NCBI GenBank assembly: GCA_013397865.1
Contig: VZTI01001185.1
Location: 187,149 to 251,148 of the forward strand
DNA: 64,000 bases
Source of the DNA: Struthidea cinerea
Taxonomy: Eukaryota > Chordata > Aves > Passeriformes > Corcoracidae
Direction: 5' to 3'
Every line of letters starts with the position of its first letter. Position 1 is the first letter of the stretch. Made by a program: the position numbers and the translations under genes. A model generated the notes under the pieces. It worked only from the letters and a program-made list of their open reading frames with translations. It did not search any database and had not been told where the DNA came from. This document shows, piece after piece, positions 37,201-50,830 of the stretch.

Positions 37201-39555
37201 CCTTTCCTCAAAACAAACTCTCCTCTATTGAGTTACTCAGCTTGTAGCTCTGGCAATTTCCCAGCCAGGCTGAATTTGCGCAGTGGACAAAGAAAGTGTG
37301 TGATGGGGGAATTTACACACAGAGGCTTTTGTATTGCACAGCAAGCTGTCTCAGGCACAGAGGCTGGATCTAGGTGTAGTCTTTTCACTGACCAAAGCAA
37401 GCCCTTTCTCTGCCAGCTCCTCATGGCTAATGGCTTCCTCTCTGGGTCTTTCAGAAAACAGGCAATGCAAAAAAGGAGCAAATCCCATTCCTTCCACTGT
37501 CCCGCTGAGGGGCAGAAAGAGAGAAAGAAAGGTCTACTCCAATTTCTGTGTTCGGGTCTCTTGATAGATACAGGTTTTCATGGATGCGGAAATGCTCACT
37601 AGTAACCAAGAACAGCCTGTGGCTATTTGACAGGGAACCACTGTCGAAATCTGGACATTAAAGTCATGGGAAGTTATTGAATAAGAAATTTTAACTTGTA
37701 GAATGCTCACATTTCCCAAAGAAGGTTTCACATCTCCATCATGTGATGTTCACAGAGGAAATTCTTCCCTCATTCCATATGTTATCTGTAAAAATCCTGT
37801 CTAGGAATATATGCATATTCATGTGAATTTTTGCTCTGCTACAACACTGTCTTTCCTAAGTGGTCAATCTGCATGCTTTATGGGAGTATGTAGATATAAT
37901 GTAAATACACTTTTGCATTCAATATGCCCATGAATTGTTTGTTAACTGGAAATAAGCTCTTTTTGTATTCAACTTAAACATTGCTGAATATGGACTTGAT
38001 CCCAAAGAAGTCAATAAAGTATTTCCGTGGACTGAAACAGGCTTTGAATTAGGCCTTGTGTTTTTATAATTAGATTTCTTCATAGAAAGCTCTTTAATTG
38101 GTACAGTGTGTTCCTTTCATACAGTGATGAAAAGTGAAATTTTATTCAGTAGCAGATATTTAAAGATCACAAGACATGTGATGTGTAATTGGAAAAGGAA
38201 GTGGGCACTATGGTATGACAGACAAGACAAATATAAAAACAATGAATGACCAACTGAAAAGGTAACTTTACTTTGGCGTAAAGAGAAAGAAATATTCTTC
38301 ATCCAGGGATGAGAAGTGGTGTAACTATCTTGATGTTTATACATTCTAGGTAAGGTAAGACTTTTTTCTATTTTTATATGCTTAGAGTAGCCAAGGAGTT
38401 AATGATACAGTGAAAATAATTTTCCCTAGGGTTAAAAAAATTACCATCTACCAAGTAGTAGCAATCCAAACATTCCGAAATTGTAGCTGTAGTTAAAAAA
38501 ACCATGCCAGAAAAACAGAATTTTACCTGTACCTCATCTAATACATGAACATGTTGAAGGTTGTATAAATTAGTGAGATTTTAAGAAATAATTAACTTTT
38601 ACTTCTCTAAGAGGCCTTCTTATAGATCGAACATTTACAGTACATACTTACAAGCCTTTTGGTGTAGCCCTGCATGCTAGAGTCCTCTTAAGGAAATAAA
38701 TAGAGTAAGATTTATATGCCCATGTAACTATTACCATAGAATCTGGGATTGAAAAAAAGAAAAAAAAAACAAACTGTATGACTTACAATAAAGTAATTTA
38801 CATGAAAAAGAGATTTTCCAATGTTCCCTAAAGATAACCAAAACCTGGAGTTTTCCTGTGTTCTATGAAAATTTGATATATAGCTGCCAGTAAGTCATTT
38901 CAGTTCAGAGGCTTTAAATCTCATTAGCTTTGTTTGGATGATGTAACAAGGCCATGGTTAAGTGGAGCTGAGTTTATAGCTGAGTCGTGTAAGCAATGTT
39001 CTAGAAAATGATCTGTGAAATACTTTGGAAATCAAAGCCTAGAACTTAGGGTGGATTTGGGCAATATGTCTGAAGCATTTAAAGGTTTCTTGCCCTACCT
39101 AACTAGTTAGAACAGATGTCTCAACCTATCAGTGATGAGCACTGTTTCATTTAAACACAAGGGAAGCAGCTTTCAGCTCTTCTATAATATAAATTAGCTG
39201 ACAATTTTGTTGCTGGATGGAAGAAACCTCCCTGATGGCATGTTGTTACACACTTACCGTTGCGGAGTTCTCTGCTAACACAAAACCCATCCTACTAAAG
39301 GGGATGCTGCTTTCCATGGATTATTAGACTAATTCAGGATGGTTCATACATTTCTTAGAGAAAAGCATGATGTGACGTGAGAAAAACTAAAAAATCCGTA
39401 TGTTCCTGACTGGAGCTTCTCCTTTCAGTTAACTGAATGCCCAAGAAATTTCACAAGATTGTGATACCAACTTCTTTATGAATCTGCAAGCCATAAGAGA
39501 TGTTGTAATAGTGGGTATTAAGTAAATCAAGCTGAATCTGATAGCATGTAGAGAT

Positions 39556-39625
39556 AGGTTCACTTGTGGTTGCTACAGTTATGTGATTATAGGCTCACCC
39601 TTGGTTGCTACAGTTAGGTGATTAC
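39556..39625 (+). repeat. Tandem duplication of 35 bp
   Basis: Two adjacent 35-bp copies (39556-39590 and 39591-39625) match at 29 of 35 positions by direct comparison. Both contain the core GGTTGCTACAGTTA. I see no coding frame and no related copy elsewhere in the window. It is a moderately old local duplication. Confidence 0.88.
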
Positions 39626-42600
39626 CCATCTGTTCACTGACTGGAAGAGGACTGAGGTTTTGTTTTGCTTCCTGTTGGAAAAAGAGAATCCAACATGTGC
39701 AGCTGCCTAGGGCTGTTTGACAAATTGCTAAAAGTTTGTTCTGTGACTAATTACTAGAACCTGACCATCCTGCACTAGATTCCTGGGACTTCTGGTATAA
39801 AAATACAGCAAGATCATAAAATGTGGCTCCTCTTAAAAAGTAGTTCAGAGCACACTGTGTGAAATATACTAAATAAGAGCTGCGCGTGCTGAGTTTGTTT
39901 ATAAAAGAATCTTAGCGGGAAATAGCTTTCTCTGAATCTTCTTCCTGTGAGCTCTAATTGCTGTGTGAAAACCCTGTGAACAGGAACATGAAGACTGTTG
40001 TCTGAAAAAAGGGGAGGCAGGCAGCAAAGGTGCAGGAGAAAACCTGGTACTTGTGGGTAAGAGGGAACACGTCTGGAGAAGCAATGAAGAGAAAAGCTGG
40101 CAACAAAATCAAGCCATTTTTTGTTAGATAAGAGTGATGCTACCAAAACAATAAGTTCTCATAAGTACACACTGCAAAGTGGTCAGATTAAAAGAATGAT
40201 GATAATGACCAGGTTACACGGCACTTCAGTGTTGATGAGTTTCTCTGTTTATTGACTCCTCATTTTGGTTTAAATTCACGGATTATCTTAATACTTTTAA
40301 TTTTGTTTAAAACGTAGAACAAATTTGCAATACTAAACCCCCTCTCCATCCTGTTTTAAAGGGACCCAAGGGCAGTCACAGTGTCAAAACAAGGCCTGGC
40401 AAAAGGCCTCAACGCTGGCTCCACATTGCTTAGCAGGTAGACTGGCTGCTATCTCTAAACATCTGTAGCCTGTCCAAAGTCATCTGATGTCAGCTCAGGC
40501 ATGGGCAACACTTTCAAATGAATTCCAAAAAATTGTCTTTGAAAACTGTAAACTAGAAGAAAGAGAAATTACCAGCCAAACTGGCAAAGGAAAAAATAAC
40601 ATGCACCATATATTCTTGACATTACACAATAAATTTGAAGGTATGTTATAGTTATTGGCACAGATGCTGAGCTCTTCCATCCACAGTGTGGGAAAAGCTG
40701 CTTTAATCCATACAGCTTCAACACTGGTCTCCCACATGCCAGCTGAGTGCTCTGACTGTGGACTGTAAAATAAAGTTACTCTCTGTTGCTTCCTCTATCT
40801 CCTCCAGATTAGTATCTAAATATATAAAACCCAGAAAAGGTCCAAAGGGGACCTACAGGGGAAGGTGCTGAGTTCTGGCTTCTTTTCTTGTCAGGGAGGT
40901 GGAAGACGTCTGGTGGTATCCATGCTCAAACTGGAGCAGAATAGGCTGCATGAGAGCAATCAACAGCATTTGAGTATGTGTTTTGCCAGCTGCTCTGCTG
41001 TGGGGCTGGGAATGCTGCTAAGAAATAGTTCCTGTGCCTGTGAAACCATTTCAAGAGAAGTGTAACTGGAGTGCAGCCAACTCCACAAAATATCTTCTCA
41101 TTTTATGAAAAGCAAATAAAAAGAGTCTCAGGCAACCCTTGTACGGCATCTAAAAGCTCGCTGGAAGATGCTTGAAAAGTCAAAACTGAAATGCTTGTAT
41201 TAGAGAAACTCAGGAACCAAATATTGACAGTGCATCCAGGCAGGAGGAGGGGAGATCTGTAAAATGAACAGATACAAATTTCTAACATTTCAGTCCACTC
41301 AGCAGAGTCCAATGAGATAAGACTCCTATTAAGCAGAGAAAGCAAATTGTGGGAGTATTGGATATGAGAATTGGCATTAAAAATGAGCCGTGACTTCACT
41401 GGAAGCTTTCCAACATTTCTCCACACCCTAGGCAAAGCCTCATAAGCAGTGCAATATCTGAGTCTAAAATTTAACTGAAATTAAAAGATGAGTTGCTTAA
41501 CTCTGGTCTTGCAATAATTCAGTTTCAGCAGATCCTAGAAGATGGGACTTTTATGTGCTAAAAACTGAAGAGTAAGTCCTGATGCTTTATAAGCAAACAG
41601 AAGTGTACAAAGAACCCGAAATTGCAAAGCATATAACATTTTCTATTTTACCTTTTTGCTATGTGGTTTGCTGTGCATTTGTAGTTCAAACTGAAGCAAA
41701 GTCTACAAGATTGTTGGTTCTTGGACCTGATACACAAAAAACCATACTCATTTGTAATCAGCTTAAAAATTTTGGTGGTATTGAAAACCTGATTTGATAT
41801 GACATGCAAACCAGTCATTATTTCTTAAAACAGTCCTTTACATTAAGTTACAATGGGGGAGTTTTGGGGGGAAACAAAGGTTTTTTGAACTTTACAGGGA
41901 GCAGTATCTGCTCCCATATTAATTCACAGTATAATTACTCTTTTCTGTTCAGCTTTCTCACCATTAATGTCGCCATGAATGCACACATAATTAACCTTGC
42001 CAGCTTGAATCTAAGAATTTTTAAAGTACAAACCACTCTTCTACTATACCTGATGTAGGATGTAGAAATTCTTAGTTTTAGGCAGTTAGTTTTCTTTGAT
42101 TCATTCTTAGCTGGAGACAAATACAATACAAAGGAGTTGTAAACCAAGAGTTTGAGTATTGTAAATTAAAAAAACTCCCTTCTGTTTTTTCTCCATGCAT
42201 ACGTTTGTGCGCCTTTTTATAAGTAGTAACAAATCAGCAACAAGAATTAAAGAGCAGTTCAGGAGGCAGAACCACAGAGAAAAAGTAGAATCTCTGACTT
42301 GCTCCCTGTCGCTGTTGTACTGCGGCTGGAGAGAAATCATGACACGAATATTCAAGTCCAGGAAGAGAATGGAATGGCATGGGCCTTCATTATTATACAG
42401 ACCCCTTCATATACCCTAGTTCGCCTGGATGGCATGAGGTCATTGGTCACTGATCATCTGCCTCCCGTACCAGTTGGCTAAAACCCACAACACCCATTTC
42501 AAAATATTTCTCTAGTCAATACCATAACAATACTGCCTAACAATTTGCAGCTGCAGATAGAGAGAATTCGTTTACAAAATCGTAGCACTGTTTTTCATAT

Positions 42601-45579
42601 CTTACGTGAAAAAACCAGGATTCTCACAGAATGCTGCAGAAAGCTGGAAAATTCCTCTGCTGAAAGCTTTTCAGCATCCACAGCTCCCCACTTCAGTTTT
42701 AAAGTAGGACTGTTCTTACAAAGATAGGTCTTCTGGAGCATGGATGCAAAAATCAATTTTTGATGACATGAAAAGAAATAGGAAGTGTATGTTTGGGTTA
42801 CAAGAGGGTGGTGAAAATCTCTTAAGAATGAGTAGAGGAGCAAAAAACAGCATAGGAGGCATAAAAATTGAAAGGCAGTCAAAGGTGAGACATGGGACAA
42901 ATGAGAGACAAAGAATAGAAGAGGGACAAAAAGAATAATTGTGACAAAACCAGATTAGAATAAAGATTAACTGTTTGTGAGACCTTTCTTCCTGAATATT
43001 GCTGTTTCTAGCACAGATCAAGCCCTGTGGCTGTAGTTTTAATTTTGTCAAGAGAGTGAGGTTGGTATTTCGCTCTGACATTTATTTAAACTATCTCCAG
43101 TGAAGTCTGAGACTGAATTATATAAGTGTTTGGGGTGAAATTAATTTCTTCTAGCATAGTTTCACAAGTCCATACTTCGCAGATATTTTGAGCACAAGCA
43201 GTAAGCTTCCTTGGAAACCATGAACTATTTGTGTCAGAAGTCCGTGTTCCAAAACTGGAATGGCAGTCAGTGTGTTTGTTGAAGCACTGGACTTGCTCTT
43301 GGAAACACAGCCCATCTCATATGATGAAAAATATAAAATACAAAAAAATTATGTCTACGCAGTGTAGAGACACTGGACGAATTGCTAGACACTAAGATTA
43401 GATTGTCTGATGAAGTTGTGGCTTCTGAGATCGTCCAGAGTAGAGTCCTGAAAGTTATCAAAAGGATTGCGTGTTTCTGAATCATCTAAAAGACATCTTC
43501 CTATCAAGAAAACCTTGTTTTGGAAAAGTCTCCAAAGAACTGTCATAACTAAGTCCTACATCCACTTTTTAATTGAATTTAGTGTTACACTTTCATTTTT
43601 CCAGTCTGAGTAGCTTCTCCAGTACAACTGAGCTACAGAGCTCACCAGTCCCACGAGTGAGAGAATTCTGTACAAAAGAAACCTGCAAATTTGGAAAATG
43701 CTGAGTTGAAATTTTGTCTTTCAAAACAGACAATTACATTTTTTCACCCCTTCCTGAAAGTACAGCATACTTGGTGGATATGAAAGTTAATTCCTGTTTT
43801 TGTATGCATTAAATCTTTCATCCCATAACCTGTAGAATTGTAAATAGTTTTGTGGCTCTTGGCTCTTTGTTCTTATAAACTAAGCCAGTGTCATCTCTGC
43901 CTCTTGTTCATATCCAAATGTTTTTCTGTAGCCAGAACTACCAAAACCCACACCCTCTGCCCTAGGTAGATGGAAGGGTTTTGAGCCTTTGTAATGCTAC
44001 AGTATGATTCTGCATCTAAAATGGATTCCCCGATTTGGTACAGACACTTAATCTTCCTTTGTCATTTGCATATTAATAAATTTGCCAGTATTGCTTCAGG
44101 TGATATTTGTATGCTTCAATAATTTAATTTGTAAGACCATCCTCCAAAACACCTCAGATGCAGGACTTAACTGTCAGACAGCTCCTCATAGTTAGGCAAT
44201 TGTCCCATACAAGACTTATTTACATGTGGTCAATTAGGAATTGAGCCAACCCCTGGAAAAGGCCTCTATAGGTGGAAAGAAGACCGTCGTCAAACAAAGA
44301 TTCACTTACCCTTATTCTACATGTAAAGAAACTATAACTTTATTTAGACCTATTTCTGTTTTAGGGTATTAAAACGGATGGGTGTTCAAAGTGACTTCCA
44401 CAAAGGAATGTTGCTGAGCCTCCTTGAAACACTCGAGATGCCCCTGATTTGAGCATGAAAATGTGAGCACCTCCAGTTAAACTGTGTGGCCTTTTCTACG
44501 CAACTCAAGCACAGACTCACCAGTGTAACCATTCATTATGCAAATAAAACTGTCCTTAATAAGGAGGTTGGCCAGTGAGGAAGCAGGCAGGCTTTAATGA
44601 CTTTTAAATTAGTCAGATTTCACAAGCAAAATAGTTGTATGTTTGGTCCAGGAAAAGGATTTCTGATACACCACAAGGCAAATTAAGTTCTATCTTTATT
44701 ATGTAACTTTTAGTTTCGGACATTCCTGAAATACCAGAAACTGTAATTATTGAGCTTGAATGAACGATCTGTGGTTGTTTGAAAGACCTGCAATATAATC
44801 TGTAATGTCTAATATAACCTTAAAAGCTGCCTCTGAGCTGCATTTTCATATCTTTCCTTCCAAATAAGCATTTCTTATTCCACTAGTTTATATTGTAAAG
44901 AAATGCCCATACTCATCTACCTTAATGTCATGTGCCAGCTGTAATACAGGTCACTGTGAAAGGTGATACACCATATGAAGTTGTACCTGTGCAGAGCACT
45001 GCACCATTATACAGCAAGTGATAGGAATAGTCCTAGACATTAGTCCTTAGATATGCTTGAAGGAATATCTGTTGAATGTGTGAAATTTAAACACTATAAA
45101 ATTCAAAATCCTTTTATGATATAGTTAAGAAAGTTTAAGGCCTATGTGCTGACTTAACCTTATATTTTTTGATGGTATATGCTTATGATAAAAAACATTA
45201 CTCCATCTTATCTCCTGATCTTAATCCAAAACCCATGTAGCCATCCAGTGTGTCATTCGATATCCTGCTTCCCAAAAATGCTTCCGCCTTTCACTTGGAT
45301 TGATTTTAACTGTGTGGTTCTGTAGGATTTCCATCAGCAGCTTATTCCATTAACTTAAAAGGGTTTTTCTGAATTACTGATATGATGAACTCCTTCAATT
45401 TAACCTGCCATGACTTTGAGTGACGAAGTAGCTTGTGTATATATACAGTTGCATTTAAGATTCTGTCCTTAGATGGTTTTCTTTTTCTAAATTATGTATT
45501 CTGGGCCACACTGAGCCAAGCTCCTTACTATTTTTTTTTCTTTGACCTGAAATCAGCTGCTTGCTGATACGTTTCTGCA

Positions 45580-46030
45580 TCAAGAGAACTAAGACCTCTC
45601 ATACCTAAGCAAACCTACAGCTCTTCTTGCCCAGTGTCCTGCCTCTGACAAGGACCACTACATGAATGCTTAAAGCACAAGAATAAAATGACCCTTTCCC
45701 TGGTATACCCTCTCAGCTTCTTGCTGTCAGAAGTTTGGGGACTTCCTGAACTGGAGGTGGCATCTAGTGCGTTAATAGCCCCTGATGGACCTATCCCCCA
45801 TGTATTTATAGTTTTGGCATTTACAGTGTCCTGTGGCAATGGATTCCACACCATAATTTTACATTATTTTGAGAAATATCTTGTGGCTTCCATTTGCTTA
45901 AAATTTGATGCCCAATGGTTCCACTGTATGTTCTCTTCTTGTGCAAAATACTCACCCCCTATTCACTCTCCTCATGTTTTTTATGGTGTTGCCATTCTTT
46001 ATGTTTCAATTACATTGTAAGAACCTTGTG
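45580..46030 (-). mobile_element. Ancient CR1/L3-type LINE fragment, minus strand
   Basis: On the plus strand, text similar to the reverse complement of old amniote CR1 elements runs through this segment in order. I recognise CAGCTTCTTGCTGTCAGAAG near 45714, AATAGCCCCTGATGGACCTA near 45774, CCATGTATTTATAG, a TTTGGCATTTACAGTGTCCT block near 45815, GTGGCAATGGATTCCACACC near 45834, and TATTCACTCTCCTCATG near 45960. The same order occurs in CR1 copies of turtles and crocodilians as I remember them, so this copy probably predates birds. No reverse-transcriptase motif is left; the piece matches the 3' part. A 110-codon plus-strand frame across it (45688-46020) is antisense to the element and not a gene. 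The call rests on memory of the family, not on a search. Confidence 0.68.
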
Positions 46031-49000
46031 TTTTAAATGCTTTCTCACTGTGACTGGACTTGGTGTCAGAGTTAAGGATATACTTTCTTTGCATAATAAG
46101 ATACCAACAATTAATTTTTTTATAATATTTTTGTTATAGTATAAACCTCCTCTGTATTTAATGGACTGAAACTTCACAGAGTCTATTGGTGGTTTGTTCT
46201 CACAAATGACATGGATCTCCCTATTTAAATAACCATTATGACTTAGTAAGTTTATATATCCTTCAAAAGAAGTCAGTTTTGTCCCCAGAAGTGTTTTTAT
46301 TATCCATCCTTTTCACGGTACATTTGTCTCGTCCATTCTCTCAGAACACCCGCTGTAATACTTCAGCTTCCTTTAAGTTCATATGGATTCACTGGCCATT
46401 ATAAAAGAGCATGTAAGACACACCTCTCCTGTTAGGTTCAAGCCTTTTAGACTATAATCCAGCTAGCACAAAGGTTTGGACAAAACTCTGATTTTGGCAT
46501 ATAAACAACTTAAAGTTATTCATAAAATAGATGCAGAAATAGTCTTGGCTACTCTCCCCTCACACTTCTCTTTCAAGGAGGCTTGTTTCTGGCCACAGAA
46601 ACTGAGAAAAAAGGAGGGAGAATGTGTTATTAAAATCTGGATTCTGCCGCTCACTAGGTTTGATGGTGTGAGGACTGCTCACCTAGAACTGATGGGGATT
46701 CAAGTAATGTGTGGGTATGGATCTTAGGTAGAATTCCCCTGATCATGGCCAGAAGCAGGCAAGTGAGTTCAGGTTTCTGTTTTCCATGTCTTCTAAGGGG
46801 ACTATCGTAAAGTGCAGCTCAGAGAATTAGAGCAACAGGGTACAGGACTTGTCACAGTTGCTTTAAATCTTCCTTCCATACATATGTGCTTTGCTCTTTC
46901 TTTCTTTTTCCTCTGGTCATCCACCTCCTCTCTGTGCTCTACAGTCAACAGTTTAGCAGTGGGACTGGAAATAATTAACCCATGTTAGTGATAACATAAA
47001 TATCTGATAGTTACATGACTTGTCCAGCTTCTTTGGATTAAAGTGTAAAGAATGTTCAGATCTTCTGATTCCTAATCCAAACTATCCTTTGTTTCCTGAA
47101 GAGGCTGTGACCTTCATCTCATGCATTGAAATTCACAATTGCTCTCCCTAAATCCTTGTCTTTTCAGATCTCAATAGCTGTCCCTGTTTCCTGACAATCC
47201 TCACTTTACCATGAGCTGATAGGTTACCTTAGATTGCCGTTATTCCTTTATACATTATTTCTGTAGTTATAGCTACCATACCTGTTACCAAGACTGGCAT
47301 GGTTTTGTTCCTCTTCAGTGGTTGCACATATGGAATTATAAAGCTCTCACTACCAGATGCAAATGCACACCGTCACCTTGATTTCCTTTGCCTACTACAA
47401 TATAATCTATGCACAGCCAAGGGACGCTTCCATTTGCCACCACTTTGGCCTCTGCACAATTTTCTCCTTTTCGCCATGCTGTTATTCTGATCAGCTGGCC
47501 AAAGACCCACTTCATCCACTGAATCTCTAGAAAACCTTTACCAAGAGTCAAGTGAGTTCATACAGGTACTGTCGTTGTCATATGCTTCTCAGACCCTTTA
47601 GTAAAGGGAAACATAATTAGACTATTGGGTTTGGGTTTTTTTCTTTCTAGAAAATCAACATTTATTATTGTTGCTAAAAGGTATGTCTCCTTGCTTAACT
47701 AAAAAACTTGCAAAAGTAAAATAGTATTAGGGGGGCAGACATCAGTTGGTATATGTCTTGTTTTTAACAATTTGGTAAACAAATTTTAGCAGATTGCATA
47801 CTACACTGAATTTCTGTCACCTGAAATTTTTCTGTTAAAAGTAAAGAGAGTAGGCAGTTTGGTAGCACTGGTTCAACTTAATTGATAATGCAGCTCTTGA
47901 TGACTTTGAGACAAGTTTCAAATGTAAATAATACTTAAGAAAATAATGATCTATAGGGAAGAAACAGTAGGAATAATATCAAAATATCAAAGCCAGCATC
48001 ACCATATAACTTTAAACTACCTAAAACCCCCCTCAGGATTTAATTACCAAGTTCATCTTTTAATTCCCTCCTATTGCTCTGACATTCAAAAACTCTAAAA
48101 AATTATGACAATGCTTTTCTACACAACAAAAAACTCCCACTTTTTTGTTATTCAAGATACATTTCTAGAGACTCAGAATGCTGATTCCCCTTTATTACAA
48201 ATTTTAATATTTTTGTCAACTTGGTCTCAGAATAGGGTTAAAATTTTTTTATGATGATGGAGCATAACATCTACTAACACCAATGCCTTCCTCTAAACTT
48301 CTTGAATTTGAGAGCAATAGTAGTTGGATTCATATAAATTGTCTAGAATTCTTTGGGTTTTTTTAGAAAACGGAATACTCCTTGCATTCAGGGACTGTGG
48401 GAAGACAGAACTTTTAATGTTCCTATTTCTGTATTTACTCTTTCTTTTTAACTAGCAGTAATGACTTGCTAATATCTCTTGCGAAAGTAGCAATTTACAC
48501 ATATTTTAATGCTGAAAATTGCCAACCATGTGAAAGATGAGAAGCTGACACAAGGCACAGAGAAAATGTGGGCAAAATTACAGGTTTCATGCTGTGGGAT
48601 TGTGAAATGACTATTTTTTAACCAAGCAAAAGATTTTTAAAATATGGGAAGTATCTTTAAACTCTATAGATAAGTGCAAATACAAAAATTTCGATAAACA
48701 CATGATTAAAGAAATATCCAAACCAAAAATTTTGAGAGTATTGCTCATGAAATGGGTCTTCCCTCCTTTTTCTGCCATGTATGTGTTTAAGATGTAGATG
48801 AGGTCTGTTTGGCAGATCTTTAAACAGAAACACGTACACAGCCTGTTGTCCCCATTTCTCCAGTGTTTTTTTTCTTTTGTAATCCATTTTGCGTTAATGA
48901 CCTCTGACAGCTAACATAGCCTCATTGTTTTGCTCGTGCTCTGAATACAGATGTTATGGTACTAGAGGAAATCTCCTGTGTACATACCTATTTACTTGGC

Positions 49001-50809
49001 AGAAAAATGAAAAGAAAGTATTGTTGATGATGGCAGCTTTCCTTTCAGGAATTCAAACAACAGTTAATCACTTGATCACCTGAAATAAACCCAGGCATAC
49101 CCATATCTGCTACATTGTTTTTTTACTGTGGAAGCATTTTCTGTACTGTCTAGCCATGGCTGTGCAGCACAATCATTTTCCTGTTATGGCAAATAATATT
49201 CAAGATAAACATAAAGTATTCAGAGATCACATTGTATTAAATCTTTACTGCTACAGTAAGCAAAGCTGTGAAAAAAATGACTGCCCTTCAGAAGGCAAAT
49301 TGGTGGTTTCAGGCCAGTTGGAGATGCCAGAAGCTCTAAAGAACTAAATGATGCTTTCTGGTAGTTTTAGCAGAAAGGTAAAAAATTCTGTGTGAAGAGA
49401 GATTTAACTTTCAAGCTTTATAGATGGTCCCTTCATAGTTGTTTTGAGTCATGTTGGCAAGGTGGCTTCAGAAATCTTTTGCTCCCTTTCTCACTCAATA
49501 GCTATTTCATCCTGTGGCACGAGCCCAGACTTTGAAGTGCTAGAAGCTAGTCAAAGAGTAGATTTTCTGCTTACAGGAATGATTTCCAGAGAGACCTGAA
49601 TAAAAGTGCTCTGCCTCTAACTAGCTGAAAAGAGGGAGTGTTCTGGTCCAAATTTTGCTTTCTGGTTTTGCCTAGAGTTCTCCCAAGGTACTACCTTAAC
49701 TACGCCCCTTATCCCAATGGTACACATTCCAGAATAGTACTTTTGGATGTAAAAAAAAGTGATTTTCTTTTACTAACTGAATTTAAACATGGAAATATAC
49801 ATGTGAGTGGGAAGACACTCTCCTGATGAAGGTATCAAGATACTCATATATTAAATTCCTAAATTTAAAAACTATGGTGTTTTTTGATACTTGAATACGT
49901 ATTTGATTTTATAACTTTGTTTCAGTTTCTGGGCTTTTTTTGTTGATATAGATTATTTAGTACAGTTAGTTATCAGATAGGGTTGCCTTTACTGAATCCA
50001 ATTAAAAAAGAGAGATTCTCAAACACAGAACAAGATGAAGAGGACACAGATAAACTTCTGAAATGCCTATTGTCAAGTGTGGATAATAAAATCACTTCAT
50101 GTTTGGGGGATTTTTTTTAGCTTTGCAGAGATAACCAGGCATCATCCTGGTTGGAATCTCTTCAACATGTAATGTGGATATGAACAAGTTTTCTTTTATG
50201 AGCAAATGGAAGAGAATTTTGTTTGTTTTGTAATGGAAAAGACAAAAAGGGGTGATGAGCAAGCCATGTGTAAATGTAATGTGAAACGTCTGGGGCATGA
50301 CTTTGCACTGCTCCAAGTATTAAAAAAATCCTAGAAACAGGAGGAAAAAGATTGCTCTTGCTGATTGATTTTTCTCACTATTTTCATGATGCTAGTGTGT
50401 GGAATATAAATACTCCTGCAGACAATCTCCTTTGCTTCGGCTTTCTGGGAGCCTTAATCAATAAGCCGAAGAGCTGTCTATACAAGAAGTGGTTGCATCT
50501 GTGCTCACTCCTCCTGAGTTTCTTCTCTTGCTAGTTGTACACTGTGATGTTCTTTCTGCCTTTGAGTGGCAGGCTAATGAAGTTGTTCCACAGCAGAGTT
50601 ACCACAAAGGCATGAGGAAGGAATTACAACCTAGACAACTAGAAATGCCAGCTCTTGGTGCAGAGCAACACTACTGACCATTGCGGGATCAACAGTGTTT
50701 GCCACTGAACACGAGGAATTCACTGAATTTGGCACAATGAACCACCTATACCTTTGGGCAATGTGGAAATCACATGTAATTTCCAATGTCATTTTGTTGG
50801 CATTAGACG

Positions 50810-50830
50810 CACACACACACACACACACAC
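50810..50830 (+). repeat. (CA)n microsatellite, about 10 units
   Basis: An uninterrupted alternation of C and A over 21 bp. Likely to be length-polymorphic. Confidence 0.97.

Larger units (their letters stand above)
32641..45579. other. Unique non-coding sequence, about 13 kb
   Basis: No gene or named transposon is recognised over this long block. The longest frames are 124 codons (37228-37602, plus), 121 codons (42716-43081, minus) and 110 codons on the minus strand at 39814-40146 and 41103-41435. None resembles a known family. Minor features are a C-rich tract at 34267-34292, a 35-bp tandem duplication at 39556-39625, and A-rich runs near 38754-38770. The rest shows nothing I can name. Confidence 0.62.

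Noticed and set aside
45688..46020. 110-codon plus-strand open frame
   Set aside because: It runs antisense through the ancient CR1 relic, so it is not a gene.
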